From Acinetobacter colistiniresistens (GTDB lineage: Bacteria > Pseudomonadota > Gammaproteobacteria > Pseudomonadales > Moraxellaceae): a stretch of DNA of 64,000 nucleotides. Shown here in pieces: positions 47,547 to 57,870 of this stretch. The notes under the pieces are model-generated. The model was not told where the DNA came from, searched no databases, and saw only the letters and a program-made list of their open reading frames with translations. Numbering within the stretch: position 1 is the first letter of the stretch; each line of letters opens with the position of its first letter. Where the stretch lies: NCBI RefSeq assembly GCF_000413935.1, contig NZ_KE340382.1, positions 1 to 64,000 on the forward strand, read 5' to 3'. A program made the translations under genes and the position numbers.

Positions 47547-49853
47547 CTAGCTTCCTTGAACCAACCGTCTGGCACTGATAATCCCTGGCTGTTGCTCTAA
47601 ACGAGCCAGCAAACGAGACAGTTGTGCCAAACCTTTAACTTCAATCAATAACTTCATATTGGCAATACCATCTGCCTCAGAAATGGTATTGACCTGACGA
47701 ATATTGATTTGGTCTGAGAAAATCACCTGTGTCAGATCTTTGAGTAAACCACGACGATCATAGGCTTCCACCACGATCTGTACACTCTGGCCACGCGTCG
47801 GTTGCATTTCCCAATCAGCTTCAACTGCACGTTCAGGCTCTTGCGTGGTCATACGCAAGTAATCTGGACACGCGACCTTATGAATGCTGACCCCACGATT
47901 CAAGGTGATATATCCACCAATCGATTCGCCATGGACTGGCTGACAACATTGTGCAATATGCAACTCAACATTATCCAAGCCATCAATCAAAATCCCATGT
48001 GCCGATAAAGTATGGCTGGCACGTGGATTTAAAGCGGGTTTTAATACCAGTTCAGGCTCATCCTGATCCAAGTGCATCTGACGATTCACTTGATTCATCA
48101 ACGCATGCAGACTGATATCACCACTGACCAAAGCCACTAAAATATCATCACCAGATTTCAGGTTGAAATGCGATGAATAGTCTTTTAGATCAATACTTTT
48201 CGGGTGAATCGCTAAACGTGCCAACTCTTTGTTGAGTAACTCACGCCCAACTTCAACATTCTTACTGCGATCTTGTTGTCTAAACCAATGACGTAGCTTG
48301 TCACGCGCACGCGCGGTCTTGATATAACCCAGCGAGTTCACCAACCAGTCACGGTTCGGTTCACGATCTTTCTTGGTTAAAATCTCAACCTGCTCACCCG
48401 TCTTTAACATATAGGTCAAAGGCACATAACGCTGGTTCACACGTGCTGCATAACACTTGTTCCCCACTTCGGTGTGTACATGATAAGCAAAGTCTAAAAC
48501 GGTTGAACCACGCGGTAATTCTTTAATATCCCCGTCACGGCTAAACACATAGATCTTTTCAAAATTCTCAAAATCCTGAATCTGATCAATGCCATTCGAC
48601 TCTTCATCTTCAGCATGCGGGGTGGTTTCCGTCCGCTCTTGATAGTGCTCAAGCACTGCACGGAGGGAATGCAAACGATCATTGAAGGAATGATCGGTAT
48701 TCTTGGCACCTTCTTTATAGTTAAAGTGCGAACACACCCCCAACTCTGCTTCGTTATGCATCTCAAAGGTACGAATTTGTACTTCTAAAGACTTATTCTC
48801 AGCAATCACTGCGGTATGTAATGAGCGATAACCATTGGCTTTCGGATTAGTGACATAGTCATCAAACTGGTTCGGAATGTGACGCCATAACTGATGTACA
48901 ATGCCTAAGGCGTGATAACAATCTGGAACACTCTTGACCAACACACGCACAGCACGAATATCATATAACTGATCGAAGCTCAGGTTTTTGCTTTTCATTT
49001 TTCGATAAATCGAATAAATGTGCTTCACCCGCCCCGTGATTTCAGCCTGAATATCATAGCTGGCCAATTCCGTTTTCAATTTATCAATCACAAACTGAAT
49101 ATATTGCTCACGCTCTAAACGCTTTTCATTGAGTAGAGAGGCAATTTCTTTATAACGTTCAGGCGCCAAATAGCGGAAGGCAAGATCTTCCAGCTCCCAC
49201 TTCAGCTGGGCAATCCCCAAGCGATGGGCCAGTGGTGAATAAATCGTAAGAATTTCACGTGCAACACGTTCCTGACGCTCTTTGCTTGCGGTTGCCAACT
49301 CACGTAAAGCATAGGTCCGCTCTGCCAGTTTAATTAATACAACCCGCACGTCTTCCGTCACTGAAATCAGCATTTTATAAATGCCGTTTAAATGTTCCCG
49401 CTGGTTATTATTAAAATGATCTTCTAAGCGTTTATTTTTTTCAATTAACTCAGACAGTTTACCCATTGCAAGCGTGCCTTGAACCAAAGCCAAAACTTGC
49501 TCGCCAAACTGTTGCTGGATATCTTCTAGAGTAATCAGTCCTTCACGCACGCTACGATATAACACTGCCGCTGAAAGCGTGTCTTCATCAACATGCAGAT
49601 GCGCCAGAATATCCGCCATACCAATCCCGGTACTAAAGGTATTGATACGATGATTGTCCGTCGCTTGCAATTCTTTTGCTAAGGTCAGCTCCGCAACTTG
49701 TTGAAGTTGTTTCAGCTCTGCCCCATCCAAAATATCACGCACTCGGTCTAGCCAAGACACTAGACTACTTTGCGCTTCAGCGGCATGTTCTCCAGTCGCT
49801 TCCTCAGACAACTCTTGGAGTCGTCCAGGTAACTGCTCACGTACTGTGACCAT
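47547..49853 (-). CDS. relA: GTP pyrophosphokinase RelA (stringent response)
   Basis: Ribosome-linked (p)ppGpp synthetase, 768 aa. The order is a degenerate HD domain (about 30-190), where the HD signature is replaced (VLYRSVREG), so it should not hydrolyse ppGpp; synthetase domain (about 230-360; YSIYRKMKSKNLSFDQLYDIRAVRVLV, NPKANGYRSLHTAV); TGS (about 405-465; VFSRDGDIKELPRGSTVLDFAY); a zinc-finger/helical region; and ACT at the C-terminus. Length and HD loss indicate RelA rather than SpoT. Lies 31 nt downstream of rlmD. Confidence 0.96.
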   Translation of the reverse strand: MVTVREQLPGRLQELSEEATGEHAAEAQSSLVSWLDRVRDILDGAELKQLQQVAELTLAKELQATDNHRINTFSTGIGMADILAHLHVDEDTLSAAVLYRSVREGLITLEDIQQQFGEQVLALVQGTLAMGKLSELIEKNKRLEDHFNNNQREHLNGIYKMLISVTEDVRVVLIKLAERTYALRELATASKERQERVAREILTIYSPLAHRLGIAQLKWELEDLAFRYLAPERYKEIASLLNEKRLEREQYIQFVIDKLKTELASYDIQAEITGRVKHIYSIYRKMKSKNLSFDQLYDIRAVRVLVKSVPDCYHALGIVHQLWRHIPNQFDDYVTNPKANGYRSLHTAVIAENKSLEVQIRTFEMHNEAELGVCSHFNYKEGAKNTDHSFNDRLHSLRAVLEHYQERTETTPHAEDEESNGIDQIQDFENFEKIYVFSRDGDIKELPRGSTVLDFAYHVHTEVGNKCYAARVNQRYVPLTYMLKTGEQVEILTKKDREPNRDWLVNSLGYIKTARARDKLRHWFRQQDRSKNVEVGRELLNKELARLAIHPKSIDLKDYSSHFNLKSGDDILVALVSGDISLHALMNQVNRQMHLDQDEPELVLKPALNPRASHTLSAHGILIDGLDNVELHIAQCCQPVHGESIGGYITLNRGVSIHKVACPDYLRMTTQEPERAVEADWEMQPTRGQSVQIVVEAYDRRGLLKDLTQVIFSDQINIRQVNTISEADGIANMKLLIEVKGLAQLSRLLARLEQQPGIISARRLVQGS

Positions 49854-49884
49854 ACCATTCTCCTCTGGATATGTAACTCATTTT

Positions 49885-51294
49885 TTAATCGTTTATCTCT
49901 TCGATTTTTTCAAGCCGTTCAACTTTTTCAAACAGGGCAATCGATTCCACATGTTCAGTATGCGTGAACATATCCATTACCGCAGCTTTCTTTAATTGAT
50001 AGCCATATTGTGCCAGTACACCTGCATCCCTTGCCAGTGTTGATGGGTTACATGAAACATAAACGATTCTTTTCGCTCCAAAATTAGGTACATATTGCAT
50101 GACTTCAAACGCACCTGATCGTGGAGGATCAATTAATAATGCATCAAATCCCTGTTTCGCCCAAGAATGATGCGAAAAGTCTTTTGTTAAATCTTGTGAA
50201 AAGAATATCGCCTGAGACAAATGATTTGCTTGTGCATTTTCAGTTGCCCTTTTGACCATCTCATCACTCGCCTCAACGCCGACCACTTGACCTGTCTCAC
50301 CCACACAACGTGCAATCGGGAGAGAAAAATTACCTAACCCACAGAAGAGGTCCAGTACTCTTTCCCCTTTCTGTAACTGAAGCAATTCACATGCCAAGTG
50401 AATCATCTGCGCATTTACACCACTGTTCACTTGAGTAAAGTCTAAGGGTGAAAACGCGAATTTGACGGCAAAATCATCCAAACTGTAATGCAAACGCATT
50501 GCAGCTTGTGAATCATCCACGCGATGTAAGCTATCTCCCCCTTTAGGCTGCAAATACAACTGCCATCCTTTGAGTAACGAAAATTGACGTAATTGGTTGA
50601 CATCCGACACATTTAATTCATCCAAATGACGAATTAATAATGCAACTTCACTGTCTCCCATTGCCAATTCTATATGACCAATATGGGCTTTGCCTGTAAG
50701 ACTTTCGAGTAGTTTTTTTAGTTCTGGTAAACTTTCCGATAAGGTTTGATCAAGCACTTTACACTGCTGAATCGCGGTTAAATGATTACTGTGATGCTCA
50801 CGAAACCCCATCACCAAACGGTCTTGCTTGGCAATATAACGCACCCCGATGCGGGCACGGCGACGGTAATCGGCTTTGACTGAACGAATAGGATCGAGCC
50901 ATTGTTCAGGCTGCAATCCAGCAAAATGTTCTAGATGAGATTTTAAAACATTCTGTTTTAACAAAATTTGCTCATCAGGATGAATGTGCTGCAAACTACA
51001 GCCGCCACACACGCCGAAATGCGGACAAATGGGATCAACTCTCCCCCCAGCTGCATCACTCTCCAGCTTGATCATGTCCGCTTCTTCTAAGCGTGAAGTC
51101 TGATTAGTAATCTTGGCCTGCACCGTTTCCCCAACAAGGGCATAACGAATAAAAACTTTCTTGCCGTGCTTTTCTTTAGGATGATCTGGATGCGTTCCAT
51201 AATGCGCAATGCCACGCCCCTCATGAGAAAAAGCCTCGACTTGAAAGGTATAGCTTGGATATTGTGCTGGACGTTGTTTCGCTTTGTGTTTCAA
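49885..51294 (-). CDS. rlmD: 23S rRNA (uracil-1939) C5-methyltransferase RlmD
   Basis: SAM-dependent RNA methyltransferase (RumA) of 469 aa. The N-terminal TRAM domain (about 12-75), an iron-sulfur cluster motif ([14 protein letters not shown] and a further Cys), the SAM site [15 protein letters not shown] and the catalytic [12 protein letters not shown] are all present. Its position next to relA and cysM repeats the Pseudomonas gacS-cysM-rlmD-relA order. The start is 9 nt downstream of the exonuclease stop. Confidence 0.95.
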   Translation of the reverse strand: MKHKAKQRPAQYPSYTFQVEAFSHEGRGIAHYGTHPDHPKEKHGKKVFIRYALVGETVQAKITNQTSRLEEADMIKLESDAAGGRVDPICPHFGVCGGCSLQHIHPDEQILLKQNVLKSHLEHFAGLQPEQWLDPIRSVKADYRRRARIGVRYIAKQDRLVMGFREHHSNHLTAIQQCKVLDQTLSESLPELKKLLESLTGKAHIGHIELAMGDSEVALLIRHLDELNVSDVNQLRQFSLLKGWQLYLQPKGGDSLHRVDDSQAAMRLHYSLDDFAVKFAFSPLDFTQVNSGVNAQMIHLACELLQLQKGERVLDLFCGLGNFSLPIARCVGETGQVVGVEASDEMVKRATENAQANHLSQAIFFSQDLTKDFSHHSWAKQGFDALLIDPPRSGAFEVMQYVPNFGAKRIVYVSCNPSTLARDAGVLAQYGYQLKKAAVMDMFTHTEHVESIALFEKVERLEKIEEIND

Positions 51295-51303
51295 AAGATG
51301 AAC

Positions 51304-52125
51304 CTAATTTTTTGGCGCAAAAGTATCTGCGGTGAATACAGTATATTGCGATGTTTGCTGCCATACCTGTAAAAAATCTGTTTGTTGCGTTTGCGTTTGT
51401 AAATAAGCAATAGTGGATTGAACTAAATGCTGATGATCCTGCTGATTTAATTGGCCTTTTAACAACAGCCAACGGATATAAACCAACCAGGTATTCAGTA
51501 CATCACCCTCACAGTAACTGCACAATTCTAACCATTGTTTGTTACGTACATATTCTGGCACATGATAGCCCGTCTCACCACGTTTGCCGGGAAAACCGAG
51601 CAAACAGGCAATATCATCCAGTTTCTGGAAGTTACGACCATTAAACATCGCCATCACATCCATCAAGTCAACATGACGATGGTGGTAACGGTTCTGATAG
51701 TTGTTAAAACGCTTTTGCTGATCAATTTCGCCTTGATCAAACAAGCTCGGTGCAGAAAGCCCATGATACATGGCACGAAACAGAATTACGGGCAAATCAA
51801 ATTGCGAGCCATTCCAACTGACTAAGGTGGGCTGCTTCTTGTCAAAAATTGATAAGAATTTTGCCAGCATTTCAGCTTCGCTATGCTGTTCCTGACTAAA
51901 TGAAAACAGACGGTAGCCTTTTTCATCAATCCATAATCCGGAAATACAGACGATTTCATGCAAAGGCAAACGCTGAAAGTCCATCCCCGACTCTTGGCGA
52001 CGAATTTTGGTGAGCGCCTGCTCTACATCAGCTTCTGGTAAATCAAGATGATAAAGATGCGCACCGGCCTTTAAATCGGTCAGGGTCTCAATATCAAAAA
52101 CTAAAATTGGAAAACGTAAATTCAT
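51304..52125 (-). CDS. Predicted 3'-5' exonuclease (PolB-like, DnaQ fold)
   Basis: A 273-aa protein with RNase H-fold exonuclease motifs: Exo I FDIETL (about 10), Exo II WNGSQFDLPV (about 106) and Exo III YCEGDVLNTW (about 208), the pattern of the predicted 3'-5' exonucleases related to family-B polymerases. No polymerase domain is attached. Role unknown, probably DNA or RNA processing. It is inserted between rlmD and cysM, and a palindromic repeat lies upstream of its start. Confidence 0.88.
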   Translation of the reverse strand: MNLRFPILVFDIETLTDLKAGAHLYHLDLPEADVEQALTKIRRQESGMDFQRLPLHEIVCISGLWIDEKGYRLFSFSQEQHSEAEMLAKFLSIFDKKQPTLVSWNGSQFDLPVILFRAMYHGLSAPSLFDQGEIDQQKRFNNYQNRYHHRHVDLMDVMAMFNGRNFQKLDDIACLLGFPGKRGETGYHVPEYVRNKQWLELCSYCEGDVLNTWLVYIRWLLLKGQLNQQDHQHLVQSTIAYLQTQTQQTDFLQVWQQTSQYTVFTADTFAPKN

Positions 52126-52140
52126 TTTAGAAACGCCTTA

Positions 52141-52211
52141 AATCCCTCCCAACCTCCCTTTATAAAGGGAGGAGCCCCCTCTTTTTAAAAGAGGGGGTTA
52201 AGGGGGAGATT
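52141..52211. repeat. Compound palindromic repeat (REP/MITE-like) abutting cysM
   Basis: Two perfect palindromes in tandem: CCTCCCTTTATAAAGGGAGG (52153-52172) and a 23-nt C5-T-C-T4/A4-G-A-G5 type hairpin (52175-52197). They are framed by imperfect outer arms AATCCCTCCCAAC and GTTAAGGGGGAGATT. It fills the 86-bp cysM-exonuclease gap and ends at the cysM stop. Composition and nested symmetry suggest a dispersed intergenic repeat. Copy number cannot be judged from one window. Confidence 0.75.
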
Positions 52212-53135
52212 CTAATCTTGTACTGAGAATAACCCCGTTGATAAATAACGATCACCACGGTCACAGATAATGCAGACAATCACCGCATCTGGCTGTTCTT
52301 CAGCAATTTTAATTGATGCCCACACTGCGCCGCCAGAAGACGTCCCCGCACTGATACCTTCAGTACGTGCCAGCTTACGCATGGTTTTTTCTGCTTCAAT
52401 CTGCGGAATGTCGATAATGCGATCGACACGGCTGCGGTCAAAAATGGTCGGCAAATATTCTTCTGGCCAACGTCGAATCCCCGCAATGCTGGAACCATCC
52501 GAAGGCTGTAAGCCCACAATTTGAATATCAGGATTTTGTTGCTTGAGGTATTTGGAAACGCCCATGATGGTTCCCGTTGTCCCCATTGAGCTGACAAAGT
52601 GAGTAATTTTCCCCGCAGTTTGCTTCCAGATTTCAGGACCTGTGGTGAGGTAATGCGCCTCGACATTGTCAGGGTTACCGAACTGGTTCAGCACAAAGCC
52701 TTGACCTTCTGCCTGCATTTGCAGTGCAAGATCACGTGCTCCTTCCATGCCTTGCTGTTGCGTGACTTCAATCAACTCAGCCCCATAAGCCAGCATCGCA
52801 TCTTTACGCTCTTGGCTCATATTGTTCGGCATGATCAACTTCATTTTATAGCCACGCATAGCTGCAACCATGGCCAACGCGATCCCGGTGTTGCCACTGG
52901 TCGCTTCGATCAAGGTATCCCCAGGCTGAATCTGGCCCCGTTTTTCCGCTTGAACAATCATGTTATAGGCCGGACGATCTTTCACCGATCCTGCGGGATT
53001 ATTACCTTCTAATTTTGCTAATACCGTGGCTTGGGTATGACACGCTAAACGCTGCAAACGCACCAAAGGGGTTTTACCGACATAATCATCCAGTAAAAAT
53101 TCATCTGCTAAAAAATCAGTTTGCGTATTCGTCAT
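52212..53135 (-). CDS. cysM: Cysteine synthase B
   Basis: PLP enzyme making cysteine from O-acetylserine and sulfide or thiosulfate. The 307-aa protein has the PLP lysine in NNPAGSVKDRPAYNMI, the phosphate-binding ATSGNTGIAL, and GTTGTIMGVSKYL. Sequence such as RRWPEEYLPTIFDRSRVD is CysM-like rather than CysK. The frame extends 20 codons upstream, but the ATG at 53135 gives the expected start MTNTQTDFLADE. Divergent from gacS. Confidence 0.94.
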   Translation of the reverse strand: MTNTQTDFLADEFLLDDYVGKTPLVRLQRLACHTQATVLAKLEGNNPAGSVKDRPAYNMIVQAEKRGQIQPGDTLIEATSGNTGIALAMVAAMRGYKMKLIMPNNMSQERKDAMLAYGAELIEVTQQQGMEGARDLALQMQAEGQGFVLNQFGNPDNVEAHYLTTGPEIWKQTAGKITHFVSSMGTTGTIMGVSKYLKQQNPDIQIVGLQPSDGSSIAGIRRWPEEYLPTIFDRSRVDRIIDIPQIEAEKTMRKLARTEGISAGTSSGGAVWASIKIAEEQPDAVIVCIICDRGDRYLSTGLFSVQD

Positions 53136-53284
53136 GATCGACACCGATATTAAGGTGGCGACTATTGTATGAAAAAAACGGCAATACTGCACCATTTCAC
53201 TCTGCTTTTTATTGGCAAGCAGATGTCCTTGATTTTCACAAAGCGTGCTAAGATGTTGCGCAGAATGATAAATCTGACCGCACT

Positions 53285-56095
53285 ATGTCAAATTTCAATA
53301 AGACCATATCGAAACGTTTACGCCTCAATCATGCTTATGGACAGTTGATTGCACTGATTCTTGTGCCAATTGCAATTTTGACCAGTGTAGGGATTCTTTG
53401 GGTTTTAGTAGAAACAACCAATTCAGCGAAACAACAACAACGCTCAGATGCTTCTGCGATTTTGGCACGCTATCACCAAACCGCAAATGATTTATTACGT
53501 TTGGTACAAGAGCAACCAGATCAATATGATCGCGCTCAAAGCATTATGCAAAAAATGTTTGATGAGAAGAACTTACAACGTGCGGTTTTGATTGATAATA
53601 AAGGCCAAACCTATCTCAGTGTCGGGTATCAAAACAATCGTTTTTGGCCCAGTTTTCCAGAAAATCGTAATTTTTTCGGCCCAATTCCGCATAACCACAA
53701 CAGTATTTATGGTTCAAAATTAGACAGCAGCAATTCAGATTCAGTCTGGTTGATGATTGAACTCGATAACCAACCACTCGAATTAGCACGCTACAAAATT
53801 CTGTTATCTCTGGTCGTGACCGGACTGATGACCTTACTCATTTTATTGTTCTGTTTAAACGTTTTCTCACGTCGCTGGCTCGCACCGCTCTATGAAATCC
53901 GCATGCAGATGCAACGTCTCAATGCCGACACCCTAGATCAGCATATTGTGGTGAACAGTACCGGTGAACTGCGTTTACTCCAGCGTGATATTGCCAATGT
54001 GGTGAAACGTCTGCATTTCAGTTTTTTAGAATTAAAAGAACATACCGAACAAACCGAAGAAGATTTACGCCGAACACTGGATACCTTAGAAGTTCAGAAC
54101 ATTACCTATCGCCAGGCGCGTGACCAAGCAATTTCATCAAACCAGTCTAAATCGGTGTTCTTGGCTAACATCAGTCATGAACTCAGAACACCGCTAAACA
54201 GTATTGATGGCTTTATTCACTTATTACTACGCCAGCAAAACCTCAGCAATGAGCAGAACCTTTACCTGCAAACCATTCGCAAATCTTCTGCTCACTTATT
54301 GGCGCTGATTAATGATGTACTGGATTTCTCGAAAATTGATGCCGGTAAACTCGAACTCGAAACGGCTCCTTTTGACCTTGAAGAAGCTATTTTTGATGTG
54401 ATGGATATGCTCTCGCCTTTGGCGGCACAAAAGCATATCAATATGGCGTTTTACTATGCAGAGAACATTCCAAAACATGTGGTCGGTGATGCGCTACGCT
54501 TTAAGCAAATCCTGACCAACCTGATTTCCAATGCGATTAAATTCACGCCTGATGGTGAAATCATCGTGCGGGTCCGTATGGAAGATGATGAGATCGGGCA
54601 ATGTTTACTGCATTTTAGTGTTCAAGACAGCGGCATTGGTCTGAGCGGTACTGATCGTAAAAAGCTGTTTGAATCGTTCTCTCAGGGCGATGCATCGGTG
54701 ACGCGTCAATTTGGCGGCACAGGACTTGGCCTCGCCATTTCCAAACAGTTGGTGCATTTGATGCATGGTCAGATTGGCTTTGAAGACAACCAAGAACGTG
54801 CGCCAACAGAAAAAGGCTCAACCTTCTGGTTCACCGCTTCATTTAAAGTTGAAGAGCAGGATGAGTTTGTTGAACATCCTCGTTTCGACCATTTACAAGT
54901 GGTGTCTTATCTCGCCCATCCTGCAACGGCCAGTGTACTGCGTTCATATTTAGAGAACTACCATGTCTCTCATATTGAAACACAATCGATTCTGGACTTA
55001 TTCAGCCGTTTGAATCATCTCAATCAACAAGAAAATACTTGGCTGATTGTCGATCATAGTGGTGATACAGAGGCCTTACTCAAAGAAATTCGTCAACGCT
55101 ATCATGGCAACTTAGCGGTTTATGGCTATCAGATGAGTCTGGAACCAAACATGCTGAATGAATATCGTGCACGGCCATTATATCAACCGCTGAGTCGTCG
55201 TGAATTGGTACAGTTACTGGGTAATCAGCCCATTTTTGAACAAGAATCCGAAGACTTTAACGGTCAAGGCTTGCATGTCTTGGCGGTGGATGATCACTTG
55301 CCGAACTTGATTGTGCTTGAAGCCCTGCTCGGTGAGCTCAATGTCACCACCACCAAAGCTTTGAGTGGACAAAAGGCCATCGATATCATTCAGGAACGCA
55401 TCGAACAAAAATCACCGCCATTTGATCTCGTGTTCATGGACATTCAAATGCCAGTCATGTCCGGGATTGATACCACACGTGCGATTCGCTCTCTCGAGTC
55501 AACCTTGGACAACGGTATGCAATTGCCGATCATTGCACTTACCGCCCATGCGCTGGCCGATGAAAAGCAAAAGCTGCTCAAAGTCGGTATGAATGATTAT
55601 GTGACCAAGCCGATTCAGATGGAGCAGATTATTCAAATCCTGACCCATTGGACCAAAAACAACTTCAGTACTCAGCCTGCGACGACTGAGCCGAAGCGCC
55701 CAACCGAATCCATTGATCCACAAATCTTAAACTGGCAGCAAAGCGTGCAGCTTGCAGCCAATAAAGAAGATTTGGCGCAAGATTTATTGAATATGCTGGT
55801 GGATAGCTTTGATACTGAGCTGGCAGAAATGCAGCAATTGATTGAAATGGAAGATTTTCCACAACTGGAACACGTCCTGCATCGCCTGTATGGGGCAACC
55901 CGTTATGTCGGCACACCCAACTTGCAGCAAGTCTCTGGTGAATTTGAACAATTTGTCTCGACCCTACGTAAAGAACGGCGCAAGGCTGATGATGTGTTTA
56001 TTCGTGAGACCAACCATCGTTTCAATGAGCTCAGCACAGCCATTGAACAGGTTCGACAGGCGGCTAATTTAATCTTGCATAGCTACGATAATTAA
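53285..56095 (+). CDS. gacS: Hybrid sensor histidine kinase GacS/BarA
   Basis: Membrane kinase of the Gac/Rsm pathway, controlling virulence and secondary metabolism through the response regulator GacA. The 936-aa protein has two membrane helices (about 19-40 and 175-197) flanking a periplasmic sensor, HAMP (about 198-250), HisKA with His298 in FLANISHELRTPLN, HATPase (NLISNAIKF, GTGLGLAIS), a degenerate receiver-like domain (about 535-640), a true receiver with Asp719 (LVFMDIQMPVMSG) and an HPt domain with His near 866 (HRLYGATRYVG). Gene order with cysM, rlmD, relA and mazG supports GacS identity. gacA is not in the window. Confidence 0.95.
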   Translation: MSNFNKTISKRLRLNHAYGQLIALILVPIAILTSVGILWVLVETTNSAKQQQRSDASAILARYHQTANDLLRLVQEQPDQYDRAQSIMQKMFDEKNLQRAVLIDNKGQTYLSVGYQNNRFWPSFPENRNFFGPIPHNHNSIYGSKLDSSNSDSVWLMIELDNQPLELARYKILLSLVVTGLMTLLILLFCLNVFSRRWLAPLYEIRMQMQRLNADTLDQHIVVNSTGELRLLQRDIANVVKRLHFSFLELKEHTEQTEEDLRRTLDTLEVQNITYRQARDQAISSNQSKSVFLANISHELRTPLNSIDGFIHLLLRQQNLSNEQNLYLQTIRKSSAHLLALINDVLDFSKIDAGKLELETAPFDLEEAIFDVMDMLSPLAAQKHINMAFYYAENIPKHVVGDALRFKQILTNLISNAIKFTPDGEIIVRVRMEDDEIGQCLLHFSVQDSGIGLSGTDRKKLFESFSQGDASVTRQFGGTGLGLAISKQLVHLMHGQIGFEDNQERAPTEKGSTFWFTASFKVEEQDEFVEHPRFDHLQVVSYLAHPATASVLRSYLENYHVSHIETQSILDLFSRLNHLNQQENTWLIVDHSGDTEALLKEIRQRYHGNLAVYGYQMSLEPNMLNEYRARPLYQPLSRRELVQLLGNQPIFEQESEDFNGQGLHVLAVDDHLPNLIVLEALLGELNVTTTKALSGQKAIDIIQERIEQKSPPFDLVFMDIQMPVMSGIDTTRAIRSLESTLDNGMQLPIIALTAHALADEKQKLLKVGMNDYVTKPIQMEQIIQILTHWTKNNFSTQPATTEPKRPTESIDPQILNWQQSVQLAANKEDLAQDLLNMLVDSFDTELAEMQQLIEMEDFPQLEHVLHRLYGATRYVGTPNLQQVSGEFEQFVSTLRKERRKADDVFIRETNHRFNELSTAIEQVRQAANLILHSYDN

Positions 56096-56170
56096 CGTGA
56101 CTGCCCTGTCATGTTTCGATGCGGGGACTCATGTTATGCTGCCGAATCAAACACAATAAGAGTAAGGCAG

Positions 56171-56959
56171 ATGGCACTTTTACGCGTTGAAAAGAACAAT
56201 GGAATCGCAACCGTTTCCTTAAACCGTCCAGATAAACGTAATGCAATGAGCTTTGCCTTACTCAAAGAACTGGTGGCAACTGCCAAAAAAATTGAAAAAG
56301 ATCGTTCAATCCGCTGTGTCATCCTGACTGGTGAAGCACAAGTCTTTAGTGCAGGCATCGACCTTTCTGATTTAAACAATCCTAAAAATACCGCTTTTGC
56401 GGCGTGGGAACTGATTAAACCCGGACAAAGTCTATTCCAGAAGGCCTTCCTGATTTGGCAAAATTTACCAATCCCTGTGATTGCAGCAATCGAAGGCTAT
56501 TGCTTTGGTGCTGGGATGCAACTGGCGCTTGCTGCGGACATTCGCATTGCAACACCAACTACCCAAATGTCGATTATGGAAAGTCGTTGGGGTCTGGTGC
56601 CTGATATGGGGCTGACCCGTTCACTTAAAGGGCTGATTGGGGTTGACCTTGCCAAAGAACTGACACTCACTGCACGTATCTTTGATGCCGAATATGCCAA
56701 AGAAATTGGCTTAGTCACCCACTTGGATGCTGATCCACTTCGCAAAGCCAACAGCATTGCTGAAGAAATTTTACAACGTTCACCAGATGCCATCATGGCA
56801 GCGAAACGTGTTTTAGATGCGATGGAACACCAACCCGAAAAAGCATTGCGTTTAGAAAAACTTTGGCAACTCAAGCTACTCTTGGGTAAAAACAGTAGCT
56901 TGGCTCGTAAAAAGGACAAAAACCCAGAGGTTCAATTCCTGCCGCGCCAATACAAATAA
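56171..56959 (+). CDS. Enoyl-CoA hydratase/isomerase-family (crotonase) protein
   Basis: A 262-aa crotonase-fold protein. ISLNRPDKRN-type N-terminus (VSLNRPDKRNAMSF), oxyanion-hole motif VFSAGIDLSDL, and IEGYCFGAGMQLALAADIRIA. The catalytic Glu position in MESRWGLVPDMGLT fits the dienoyl-CoA isomerase/hydratase set, but the substrate is unknown. The ATG at 56171 (after TAAGG) is preferred to 56111, which adds non-homologous Cys-rich sequence. It heads a three-gene run with the genes at 56981 and 57871. Confidence 0.9.
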   Translation: MALLRVEKNNGIATVSLNRPDKRNAMSFALLKELVATAKKIEKDRSIRCVILTGEAQVFSAGIDLSDLNNPKNTAFAAWELIKPGQSLFQKAFLIWQNLPIPVIAAIEGYCFGAGMQLALAADIRIATPTTQMSIMESRWGLVPDMGLTRSLKGLIGVDLAKELTLTARIFDAEYAKEIGLVTHLDADPLRKANSIAEEILQRSPDAIMAAKRVLDAMEHQPEKALRLEKLWQLKLLLGKNSSLARKKDKNPEVQFLPRQYK

Positions 56960-56980
56960 TCCTAACTGGAGTACATTCAC

Positions 56981-57847
56981 ATGCATGCGAATCAAAAAAC
57001 ACCAATCGCTTTTTTGGGTATGGGTTTAATGGGCACGCGTATGGCCAGCCGACTCTTACAAGCAGGTTATCCTGTCGCAGTCTGGAACCGTAGTCCACTT
57101 GCATGTGAACCTCTGCAGCAACAAGGTGCGATACATTTAGAGCTACAAGACATCGGAAGCTATCCTGTTATTTTGACGTGTTTGGCGGATGATCAGGCGG
57201 TGCAAAATGTTTTTGCCCAGATTCAACCATATTTACAAACACAGCAAATCATTGTTGATTTCTCTAGCTTGTCCGTCTCTGCAACACAACAACTGGCTCA
57301 ATCTGCCCAACAGCAGCAGGTCACTTGGATTGACTCCCCTGTATCAGGCGGCACCATGGGTGCAGAGCAAGGTACACTGGTGATTTTCGCAGGAGGTGAT
57401 GCTGACACGATCGAACAGCTCACGCCTATTTACAATGTGCTCTCGCAGCGTGTCACGCGTATGGGAACATCGGGTACTGGGCAAGCGACTAAAATTTGTA
57501 ATCAGCTGATTGTTGCTGCCAATAGCACCCTGATCGCAGAAGCAGTCGCCCTTGCCGATCAAGCAGGCGTCGATACCGCACTACTCGCACCTGCACTCGC
57601 TGGCGGGTTTGCCGACTCAAAGCCCTTTCAAATCCTTGCACCACGTATGGCAACTCAAACTTTCGAGCCTGTGCAATGGAAAGTGCAAACGCTATCTAAA
57701 GACTTAAACAATGCCTTACTTTTGGCACAAAGTTTTAACTTAAAGATACCTGTGGCACAAAAAGCTCTATTACAGTTACAAGCTCACCAAGAAAATGGCT
57801 TTGCTGATAAGGATTTAGCGACTATTATCAAAATTACAGAACAATAA
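56981..57847 (+). CDS. NAD(P)-dependent beta-hydroxyacid dehydrogenase (GlxR/HIBADH-like)
   Basis: A 288-aa Rossmann enzyme (AFLGMGLMGTRMASRLLQAGY) with the substrate motif DSPVSGGTMGAEQGTL and catalytic Lys in GTGQATKICNQL. Family members are 3-hydroxyisobutyrate dehydrogenase, tartronate semialdehyde reductase and related enzymes. The following hydroxypyruvate isomerase-like gene favours a tartronate semialdehyde or similar substrate (inference). It is 21 nt after the crotonase gene. Confidence 0.9.
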   Translation: MHANQKTPIAFLGMGLMGTRMASRLLQAGYPVAVWNRSPLACEPLQQQGAIHLELQDIGSYPVILTCLADDQAVQNVFAQIQPYLQTQQIIVDFSSLSVSATQQLAQSAQQQQVTWIDSPVSGGTMGAEQGTLVIFAGGDADTIEQLTPIYNVLSQRVTRMGTSGTGQATKICNQLIVAANSTLIAEAVALADQAGVDTALLAPALAGGFADSKPFQILAPRMATQTFEPVQWKVQTLSKDLNNALLLAQSFNLKIPVAQKALLQLQAHQENGFADKDLATIIKITEQ

Positions 57848-57870
57848 TTATTGATTCAGGGAGTCTGAAA

